A DNA stretch of 20,705 nucleotides from an uncultured Collinsella sp. Its GTDB lineage: Bacteria > Actinomycetota > Coriobacteriia > Coriobacteriales > Coriobacteriaceae. The stretch's first letter is position 1. The number at the start of each line of letters is the position of its first letter. The DNA lies in contig CABUOF010000038.1 of assembly GCA_902493125.1 (NCBI GenBank), positions 1 to 20,705 on the forward strand, written 5' to 3'. The position numbers were made by a program, and so were the translations under genes. Of this stretch, positions 14,570-20,705 are shown piece after piece. The notes beneath the pieces were generated by a model that was not told the origin of the DNA, searched no databases, and saw nothing but the letters and a program-made list of their open reading frames with translations.

Positions 14570-16072
14570 CTAGTCTTGGGCTTTGATGCTCGGCATCAGA
14601 ATCTGGGCGAGGTAGTCGCATTCGAGCTTGGTGGCGGCGTCGGCCTTGCCGTCTTTGCCGACCAGCACGTTCTTGATCTGGCTATAGGTGTAGCGGTTGC
14701 CGGTCGTGAGCTCGACAAGCTCAATGGCCGTGTCCATGGGGTAGGTCGACACGGGGTCTTGCGTGCGCCCGTTGATGGTCTGGGGCACCACGTACGGATA
14801 GACGGGGCCGCTGGCGTAGACGGTGTAGCCGTTGCCGAGGTTTGCCGCACCCAAAACCGCATCGCCCTCATCGGGCGTAAAGCTCTCGCCGTCGCGCACC
14901 GTGACAAGCGTCACAAGCGGCGTGTTCGTGTCGCCGGCAAGATAGATGCATAGCGTGCTGCCATTTTGCCAAGTCTCGACCTTGCCGTACCACTCGACGG
15001 GGATATCGAGCTGATACAGGTCCGTTGCCTTATGTCGAGCATCGGCGTCGCGGGCCGCCTGCGCCTTGCGGGAGCTCACGGCGTTGGTTGCGGCGTCGCG
15101 TCGCGCGGTTGCCGCCTGCTGGAGTACCTTTGCGACCGCGGCGGAATTCACCCCGCCTTCCTCGGCATACTTGGCGGCGGCATCGATCTGGTCGTCAGTC
15201 ACCGTGTCGGCCGAAGGCACCTTGAGCTTAAAGGTGGCCTGGGCACTCAAATCCTGCCCATCGCTTTTAATGGTGACCTGCGCCTTGGTGGTCGGCACGG
15301 TGTAAATGGTACCGTCGGCTGCGATGGGAGACCCAGCGATGGAGAGCGTGTAGTCACCGGGTAGCAGTTTGATGCCACGGCCGTGCTCGTCAACGTAGAG
15401 CGTTTCGCTCACGGAAGAACCGTCGGAATCCTGGCCGCTCACCTGCACGGGAATCTTGGAACCAGTTGAGCAGTCGAGCCCCGCGGCATGCACGCCAATC
15501 TGCACCGACATCATCGTGTGCGCGCTGGCGGCGACAGCGGCAGCCTGCTCTTGCTGATATCCGTTCCAGGCGGCATAGCCTGCGCCGCCGGCGACGAGCG
15601 CGACGGCCACAACGCCGGCAACCATCAGGTTGCGGCGCTTGGGCGACATCTTGCGATGACGAACCTCGGCTTCGCGTGCCGAAGGAACGGACGGTAGGGG
15701 AATATCGCCCATGGCGATGGTCTCGTCCACGGCAGGCGCGGAGCCCAATCCGGGAAGCTCGCGGGTCAGCGAATCTTCGGCAGGCAAGCTGTCGAGCAAG
15801 ATGGTTTCCTCGCTCGTGTCGGATTCGGGCTGGTCGTCGGCCTTGCATTCGGATTCCTTGTGCCCCGCCTCGTCTTCGGTGGGCGCGGCGCCATCGTCTT
15901 TTGCATCCTGATCATCGGGCTGCGCCTCGATTTCCGGCTCATCCCGCACATCAACATTCGAATCGTCAAACGCAATCTCGGCCAGCGCGATCTGGTCTAG
16001 GCTCTCCAGGGCCTCGGCACACGCTTCTGCATCTTGGGCCGCATCCTCTTGGCCCATCGTCTCATCTTTCAT
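14570..16072 (-). CDS. Single-pass membrane protein with acidic cytoplasmic N-terminus
   Basis: No family recognised. The 500-residue product starts at ATG 16072 with GGGGGAT just upstream on the minus strand. Residues 1-140 are strongly acidic and low-complexity (DDQDAKDDGAAPTEDEAGHK), then a basic stop-transfer RHRKMSPKRR precedes a transmembrane helix (about 148-172, NLMVAGVVAVALVAGGAGYA). The rest, about 325 residues, should be extracellular. It includes HGRGIKLLPGDYTLSIAGSP, which looks like a beta-sandwich repeat of the PEGA or carboxypeptidase-regulatory kind, an Ala/Arg-rich helix (about 300-345), and a final domain (YQLDIPVEWYGKVETWQNGS onward) that may be a substrate- or wall-binding module. 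The type II topology suggests a surface protein. It is transcribed away from the TetR operon, behind a terminator. Confidence 0.8.
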   Translation of the reverse strand: MKDETMGQEDAAQDAEACAEALESLDQIALAEIAFDDSNVDVRDEPEIEAQPDDQDAKDDGAAPTEDEAGHKESECKADDQPESDTSEETILLDSLPAEDSLTRELPGLGSAPAVDETIAMGDIPLPSVPSAREAEVRHRKMSPKRRNLMVAGVVAVALVAGGAGYAAWNGYQQEQAAAVAASAHTMMSVQIGVHAAGLDCSTGSKIPVQVSGQDSDGSSVSETLYVDEHGRGIKLLPGDYTLSIAGSPIAADGTIYTVPTTKAQVTIKSDGQDLSAQATFKLKVPSADTVTDDQIDAAAKYAEEGGVNSAAVAKVLQQAATARRDAATNAVSSRKAQAARDADARHKATDLYQLDIPVEWYGKVETWQNGSTLCIYLAGDTNTPLVTLVTVRDGESFTPDEGDAVLGAANLGNGYTVYASGPVYPYVVPQTINGRTQDPVSTYPMDTAIELVELTTGNRYTYSQIKNVLVGKDGKADAATKLECDYLAQILMPSIKAQD

Positions 16073-16194
16073 ATATCCCCCAAGCTCAATATCGGGACAA
16101 CACTGTACCCAAAAATGGAGCCATATAAAGCGCGTGCGAAATATAAGATCCGATTTAACTCGAGCGCATCGTTCGGCCGCATCCTCGCGGCGGC

Positions 16195-16234
16195 AAAAGG
16201 CCCCCGGAACGCGAACGAATCACATTCCGGGGGC
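16195..16234 (-). terminator. Terminator of the tetR-DUF5692 operon
   Basis: GCCCCCGGAA (16200-16209) and TTCCGGGGGC (16225-16234) form a perfect 10-bp stem. On the minus strand it is followed by TTTT (16198-16195). It lies about 70 bases after the stop at 16306, between two minus-strand genes. Confidence 0.8.
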
Positions 16235-16305
16235 TCTACAATGCGTTGAGTTGCGCGGAGCCGGCTATGCTGCTTCGTGCTCAAGCGATGTCTGCGCCAG
16301 GCGCG

Positions 16306-17313
16306 TTACTCGGCGTGTGCGTAATCCACCTTGGCGCGGCGAGCGGTAGCCTTCTCCCAATCGCTGGTGCCCTCAAAGACATCCTGCTTGTAGGGATTGC
16401 GGCCGAGCTTCTTGGCACGGTAGGCGATGTAGATGATCGCGGCGACGTTGGCGACCAGTGCGGCGATCGAGACCGCGGTGGCGGCGCCGGGGTCGAGCGT
16501 GGAGTGGGTCACAAAGATGGACTCCTCCTGGAAGTACGGGAACACCTGGGCAAACATGCACCAAATAGCAAGCGTAAAGGCGCGGTTCTGGATCCAGCCG
16601 CCCTTGTTCCAGATAAAGGCGGCGACGGTGGGCGCCAGCAGCAGCGCAAAGCCGCAGAACCAGGAGTGGGTGGGCAGGCAGTTGTAGGTGTAGCAGAAGT
16701 TCCAGATATCGTAGGCGATGATGTAGACCCAGGTCATGTCGGGCCACAGCATGTCGGTCTGATCCTCGGAGGCGTAGACGCTCCACCAACCGGTCATGCA
16801 GAAGATGTTGATGATACCGGCAATGCCGTTGAACACGTTGTTCCAGCCGGCCAGCTGCGTAGCACCTTCGGAGGTGACCCAGGTGGACTCGCCCAGGACA
16901 AAGAAGTGATAGGCGCTCTCGAAGTCGGATACGACGGCAATCATGATGTTGATGGCGACGATCACAAACGGCCATGCGCGGAACCAATGTGCCTTGCCGA
17001 TCTTGCCCCACTGGTACTTAATGGCAATGAAGCCCCAGCAGCCGGCCAGCGCCGCGTATACCTTGGCGTAGTGGAACCAGCTGTTCTGGTACACATGGGT
17101 GGGGTTGGTGAGCGCCCACTCGGCACCCTGCGAGACGCCGATGGCGATGGCGGCGCAGTAGATGGTCATGGCCAGCGGAGCCACGCCAAAGATGATTGCC
17201 GCGCCCAGCTTGGTGCGGCGGCCGACCTCGTTGAGCACGATCAGGCCAATAAAGACTATGGCCCAGCCGGCCCAGTGGATAAGGGTATCGCTACCCCAAA
17301 CATCGAACAGCAT
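16306..17313 (-). CDS. DUF5692-like multi-pass membrane protein
   Basis: A 335-residue protein with about nine predicted transmembrane helices (for example HWAGWAIVFIGLIVLNEVG, AAIIFGVAPLAMTIYCAAIA, FVIVAINIMIAVVSDF, ATAVSIAALVANVAAIIYIA) and many Trp, Tyr and Phe residues. The lay-out and motifs such as SAYHFFVLGEST and YDIWNFCYTYNCLPTHSWF match what I know as DUF5692, found in Coriobacteriia; the assignment is from memory. Function is unknown; a transport or sensing role is only a guess. The ATG at 17313 has AAAGGAGAG upstream. It follows tetR by 63 bases and is probably co-transcribed with it, so it may be the effector gene of that regulator. Confidence 0.8.
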   Translation of the reverse strand: MLFDVWGSDTLIHWAGWAIVFIGLIVLNEVGRRTKLGAAIIFGVAPLAMTIYCAAIAIGVSQGAEWALTNPTHVYQNSWFHYAKVYAALAGCWGFIAIKYQWGKIGKAHWFRAWPFVIVAINIMIAVVSDFESAYHFFVLGESTWVTSEGATQLAGWNNVFNGIAGIINIFCMTGWWSVYASEDQTDMLWPDMTWVYIIAYDIWNFCYTYNCLPTHSWFCGFALLLAPTVAAFIWNKGGWIQNRAFTLAIWCMFAQVFPYFQEESIFVTHSTLDPGAATAVSIAALVANVAAIIYIAYRAKKLGRNPYKQDVFEGTSDWEKATARRAKVDYAHAE

Positions 17314-17331
17314 GCTGCTCTCCTTTCACAC

Positions 17332-17359
17332 GCCCGCGGCCCCTCTTCTGATCGCGGGC
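17332..17359 (-). repeat. Intercistronic hairpin between tetR and the DUF5692-like gene
   Basis: GCCCGCG (17332-17338) and CGCGGGC (17353-17359) form a 7-bp stem with a 14-base loop. It lies just upstream of the ribosome binding site of the membrane-protein gene. It has no T run and may be a processing or attenuation element. Confidence 0.45.
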
Positions 17360-17376
17360 AGTTTGGCCAAATGTCG

Positions 17377-18039
17377 TCAGTTCTGGGGCTTGCGCTCCGG
17401 ATACTTGGCGGTATAGCCCTCGATGTGGAGTGTCGAGGCGATGATTTCCTTGACCGTCTCGTCGGGCACATCGGGGTGCGTGCGGATATACATCAACAAC
17501 CCCATGATGAGGGTGTAGAACGTCTCGTAGACATGGTCGATGCGTAGCTCATGATGGGCGACAAAGTCCACCACGGTGGTGTCGCAGATATACTGCGCCA
17601 CACGCTGGACCACGTTGTGCAAAAAGCCGCCGTAGAGCGCGCCGCTGCTTGAGGTGAGCGTACTCGGCAGCTCGTGGCCGCTGGCGACCAGGCGCTTAAA
17701 GAGCGGGGCGACGGTGTCGAGCGCGCCTTCGATATCGCCGACGGTGCGGTCGGCGTTCCACTGCTCGAGTTCGGAGATAAAGCCGTCGATCGCCTCGTCC
17801 ATGACGGCGGTGACGGCGGCGTCCATATCGGCAAAGTAGTGGTAGAACAATGAACGCGTGCAGCCGGCTCGCTTGGTCACGGCCGATACCGATAGGTGGG
17901 ACACGCCCAGCTCGGAGCTTACGGTGCGCACGGCATCGAGGATCTCGCGACGGCGTTCGTCGCCCGTCAGGCGCTTTGCCGCGCTATCGGATGCGGGGAC
18001 GGCATTGACCGCAGAGGTATCTGCTGTGTTGTTGCCCAT
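17377..18039 (-). CDS. TetR-family transcriptional regulator
   Basis: A TetR regulator of 220 residues from the ATG at 18039, which has AAAGGCGG 7 bases upstream; an in-frame ATG at 18057 would add six residues but has a weak site. After a disordered start (about 1-22), the helix-turn-helix occupies about 28-72: EILDAVRTVSSELGVSHLSV, then SAVTKRAGCTRSLFYHYF, the typical TetR recognition helix ending in FYHYF. The C-terminal ligand and dimer domain is helical. It heads the operon with the DUF5692-like gene and diverges from the oxidoreductase. Two identical-form 15-bp dyads lie 60-100 bases upstream and are likely its operators. The inducer cannot be told from sequence. Confidence 0.92.
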   Translation of the reverse strand: MGNNTADTSAVNAVPASDSAAKRLTGDERRREILDAVRTVSSELGVSHLSVSAVTKRAGCTRSLFYHYFADMDAAVTAVMDEAIDGFISELEQWNADRTVGDIEGALDTVAPLFKRLVASGHELPSTLTSSSGALYGGFLHNVVQRVAQYICDTTVVDFVAHHELRIDHVYETFYTLIMGLLMYIRTHPDVPDETVKEIIASTLHIEGYTAKYPERKPQN

Positions 18040-18098
18040 GCGTTTGCCGCCTTTCATCCGTTTGAGCCTGACCGTTCGCCTAACAGTCTTGAATATTG

Positions 18099-18136
18099 TT
18101 GACGGTTCGTCAATACTATTTTTGACACAATGTCAA
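18099..18136. promoter_or_regulatory. Two perfect 15-bp dyads, probable TetR operators
   Basis: TTGACGGTTCGTCAA (18099-18113) and TTGACACAATGTCAA (18122-18136) are perfect palindromes of the shared form TTGACR-N3-YGTCAA. Their centres are 23 bp apart, about two helical turns. They lie in the divergent region between tetR and the oxidoreductase, in the usual place for TetR-family operators. TACTAT (18114-18119) between them could be a -10 for the plus strand. Confidence 0.65.
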
Positions 18137-18229
18137 CTAATGGCGGGTGAACGGCATGGGGGCATGCCCGGCCTGCAAAAAAGAGGGGTGCCGCGGTCTC
18201 GCTGGGCTGTGGCAAGAGAAGGGACAACC

Positions 18230-20705
18230 ATGATTCTCAACGGACCGGGGATTAGCTATACCGAGCCCGATATCGGCGCTGAGTTCGTGCCGCCGATACC
18301 GGAGCATCCGCGCGAGGCCATCGTCAAACTGTGCGAGCACTGCACCAACCGTCTGTTGCACCGCGACGAGCTGCTGGGCTACGAGTACTGGTCGTTTGCC
18401 GAGGCCGCAACCGACGAGCAGGCCGAAGTGCTCTGCAAGATGAAGATGCGCCGTCCCTATGCGCTGCCCGAGATGGTCAAGCTCACCAGCATGCCCGAAG
18501 CCGATATCGAGAAGATGCTCGACGACATGAGCTACACGGGTCTGCTCGAGTACAACTGGGAAAACCCCGAGCACGCCAAGCAGTGGGTGCTGCCCATGCT
18601 GGTGCCGGGTTCCGCCGAGTTCCTCAACATGCGCGTGAGCCAGCTCGAGGAGCACCCGGTCTATGCCAAGTTCTTTGAGCAGGCGTCCAAGGGACCGCTG
18701 TCCAAGGCCACGCCGATGGTGCCGCCCGGTGGTGCCGGCATCGGCATGCATGTCATTCCGGTCGAGAAGGCTATCGATGCCGCGAGCACGTCGGTGCCTA
18801 TTGAGCATATAGAGCACTGGCTCGACAAATACGAGGGTAAGTATGCCGCCAGCACCTGCAGCTGCCGCGCGAGCCGTCGCGTGATGGGTGAGGGCTGCGC
18901 CGACGACCCGGCCGATTGGTGCATCGCCGTGGGCGATATGGCCGACTACGTGGTCGAGACCGATCGTGGCCATTACGTGACCCGCGACGAGGTCTACGAC
19001 ATCCTGCGCCAGGCCGAGGACAACGGCTTTGTGCACCAGATCACCAACATCGACGGCGAGAACAAGATCTTCGCCATCTGCAACTGCAACGTCAACGTGT
19101 GCTACGCCCTGCGCACCTCGCAGCTGTTCAACACGCCCAACCTGTCGCGCTCGGCCTATGTCGCCAAGGTCGAGAAGGACAAGTGCGTGGCCTGCGGTCG
19201 CTGCGTTGAGGTGTGCCCGGCCGGTGCCGCCAAGCTCGGCCAGAAGCTCTGCAGCAAAAAGGCCGGCGGACAGGTGCCCGAGTATCCGCGCCAGGAGCTG
19301 CCCGATGCCACCAAGTGGGACCACACCAAGTGGTCGCCCAACTACCGCAACGATAACCGTATCGAGACGCACGAGTCCGGCACCGCGCCCTGCAAGACGG
19401 CTTGCCCCGCGCACGTTGCCGTTCAGGGCTATCTGAAGCTTGCGGCACAGGGGCGCTATGACGAGGCGCTGGCGCTCATCAAGCGCGAGAACCCGCTGCC
19501 CGCTATCTGCGGCCGCGTGTGCAACCGCCGCTGCGAGGATGCCTGCACCCGCGGCCGTGTGGACGCCGCCGTGGCTATCGACGAGGTCAAGAAGTTTATC
19601 GCCCAGCGCGATCTTGATGCCGCGACCCGCTATGTCCCGCCCGTGGTGACGCCGACGCGTGCCGGCGGCTTCGATCAGAAGATCGCCATCATCGGTGCCG
19701 GCCCGGCCGGTCTGTCCTGCGCCTTCTATCTGGCCGAGAAGGGCTACAAGCCCGTCGTGTTCGAGAAGAACGAGCGCCCGGGCGGCATGCTCACCTACGG
19801 CATTCCCAGCTTTAAGCTGGAGAAGGACGTTATCGAGGCAGAGGTCGAGATCATTCGCCTGATGGGCGCCGAGTTCCGCTATGGCGTGGAGGTCGGTCGC
19901 GATGTGACGCTCGACGAGCTGCGCGCGCAGGGCTTTAAGGCCTTCTACGTTGCCATTGGCTGCCAGGGCGGCCGCCTTGCGGGCATTCCGGGCGAGGGTG
20001 CCGAGGACGTGACCGTGGCCGTCGACTTCCTTCGCGAGGTTAACAGCGGCAAGATCGATTCCCTGTCCGGCCGCACCATTGTGGTGGGCGGCGGCAACGT
20101 GGCTATCGATGTCGCGCGCAACGCCTGCCGTCTGGGTTCCGAGCACGTTGAGATGTTCTGCCTGGAGAGCGATGCCCAGATGCCTGCCAGCGAGGAGGAG
20201 CGTCGCGAGGCCATTGAGGATGGCGCGCACATCAGCTGCGGATGGGGCCCCAAGGAGATTCACCTGGACGAGGCCGGTCGCGTGTGCGGCATCACCTTCA
20301 AGCGCTGCACGCGTGTCTTTGACGACGAGGGCCGTTTTGCGCCCGAGTACGACGAGAACGATCTGCGCCGTGTCGATGCCGACCGTGTCGTCATGTCGAT
20401 TGGCCAGTCCATTGTGTGGGGCGACCTGCTGGCTGGCTCCAAGGTGGAGCTCGGCCGCGGCCAGGGCGCCCTGGCCGATCCCCAGACTTACCAGACCGCC
20501 GAACCCGACATCTTTGTGGGCGGCGACGTCTACACCGGCCCCAGCTTTGCCATCGATGCCATTGCCGCCGGCCACGAGGCTGCCGTGTCCATCCATCGCT
20601 TTGTGCAGCCGGGCTCCACGCTCACCATCGGCCGCAACCAGCGCCGCTACACCGCGCTCGACCGCGACGATGTCGTGATCGAGAGCTACGACAACGCGAG
20701 CCGCG
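18230..20705 (+). CDS. Multi-domain Fe-S/FAD oxidoreductase with GltD-like C-terminal half, 3' end outside window
   Basis: The open frame begins at ATG 18230 behind AGAAGGG (about 18216-18223) and is still open at the right edge after 825 codons. Domains in order: an N-terminal helical, possibly winged-helix part (about 25-120); a cysteine region with TCSCR (C210, C212), C223, C231 and later ICNCNVNVC (C284, C286, C291); a ferredoxin motif KCVACGRCVEVCP (C319, C322, C325, C329); a GltD/DPYD-type Fe-S helical domain beginning CKTACPAHVAV (C388, C392) with CGRVCNRRCEDAC; the FAD loop GAGPAGL (489 on); and an NAD(P) loop GGGNVAIDVAR (620 on). FVGGDVYTGPSFAIDAIAAG (about 762-781) is the second FAD motif. 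It probably moves electrons between NAD(P)H and an Fe-S partner; substrate unknown. The divergent TetR may regulate it. Confidence 0.85.
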   Translation, partial: MILNGPGISYTEPDIGAEFVPPIPEHPREAIVKLCEHCTNRLLHRDELLGYEYWSFAEAATDEQAEVLCKMKMRRPYALPEMVKLTSMPEADIEKMLDDMSYTGLLEYNWENPEHAKQWVLPMLVPGSAEFLNMRVSQLEEHPVYAKFFEQASKGPLSKATPMVPPGGAGIGMHVIPVEKAIDAASTSVPIEHIEHWLDKYEGKYAASTCSCRASRRVMGEGCADDPADWCIAVGDMADYVVETDRGHYVTRDEVYDILRQAEDNGFVHQITNIDGENKIFAICNCNVNVCYALRTSQLFNTPNLSRSAYVAKVEKDKCVACGRCVEVCPAGAAKLGQKLCSKKAGGQVPEYPRQELPDATKWDHTKWSPNYRNDNRIETHESGTAPCKTACPAHVAVQGYLKLAAQGRYDEALALIKRENPLPAICGRVCNRRCEDACTRGRVDAAVAIDEVKKFIAQRDLDAATRYVPPVVTPTRAGGFDQKIAIIGAGPAGLSCAFYLAEKGYKPVVFEKNERPGGMLTYGIPSFKLEKDVIEAEVEIIRLMGAEFRYGVEVGRDVTLDELRAQGFKAFYVAIGCQGGRLAGIPGEGAEDVTVAVDFLREVNSGKIDSLSGRTIVVGGGNVAIDVARNACRLGSEHVEMFCLESDAQMPASEEERREAIEDGAHISCGWGPKEIHLDEAGRVCGITFKRCTRVFDDEGRFAPEYDENDLRRVDADRVVMSIGQSIVWGDLLAGSKVELGRGQGALADPQTYQTAEPDIFVGGDVYTGPSFAIDAIAAGHEAAVSIHRFVQPGSTLTIGRNQRRYTALDRDDVVIESYDNASR

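Noticed and set aside
12980..14632. Shared 19-mer AGTCGCATTCGAGCTYGGT at 12980 and 14614
   Set aside because: 18 of 19 bases match, and both translate on the minus strand to LECD, but similarity does not extend beyond this; it is most simply chance in GC-rich sequence.
16246..17547. 433-residue plus-strand open frame
   Set aside because: It overlaps the DUF5692-like membrane gene and part of tetR in antisense; its composition is Gly/Asp/Val-rich without motifs, whereas the minus strand gives coherent membrane helices with a good ribosome binding site.
18137..20596. 819-residue minus-strand open frame
   Set aside because: It is the antisense shadow of the Fe-S/FAD oxidoreductase; its translation is low-complexity (His/Gly/Ala/Leu-rich) without motifs, whereas the plus frame shows clear cofactor motifs.

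Overview
The window looks like chromosomal DNA of a high-GC actinobacterium, most likely class Coriobacteriia and close to Collinsella. This is inferred from GC-rich third codon positions, a dnaK-grpE-dnaJ-hspR heat-shock cluster of actinobacterial type, a DUF5692-like membrane protein, a YbhJ-like hydratase, and abundant palindromic intergenic repeats. No rRNA, tRNA, transposase or CRISPR array was seen.

Layout. Positions 1-3967 hold the 3' part of dnaK, then grpE, a zinc-finger-less dnaJ (CbpA type) and hspR, ending in a strong terminator. Position 4231-6531 is an aconitase-superfamily hydratase. Position 6540-9690 is an accessory island: two same-strand paralogous membrane-anchored proteins of unknown function (6781-7470 and 8734-9420) enclose an opposite-strand membrane-anchored protein (7846-8514), and every gap is filled with palindromic DNA. 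Position 9866-12493 is clpB with its terminator, followed by a 64-residue Pro/Ala-rich acidic protein. Position 13144-14496 is a DUF4143-type AAA ATPase behind a 24-bp palindrome. On the minus strand lie a single-pass membrane protein with a long acidic N-terminus (14570-16072) and a TetR regulator with a nine-helix DUF5692-like membrane protein (16306-18039). Diverging from TetR, and running off the right edge, is a large Fe-S/FAD oxidoreductase with a GltD-like C-terminal half (18230 onward).

How the genes work together. DnaK, GrpE, DnaJ and ClpB form the refolding/disaggregation network, and HspR is the expected repressor using DnaK as co-repressor. Two perfect 15-bp dyads of the form TTGACR-N3-YGTCAA lie between tetR and the oxidoreductase, so TetR probably controls its own operon and perhaps the divergent redox gene.

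The most unusual structure is in the 6.5-9.7 kb island. A 15-nt motif (core TGTTACAGAT) recurs six times at 40-41 bp steps with alternating orientation, and the whole array is present twice, each time right after a paralogue. The last 120 coding bases of the two paralogues are about 91% identical although the upstream parts are strongly diverged, so the 3' end and the array behave as one duplicated module. No function is known to me for these genes or the array.
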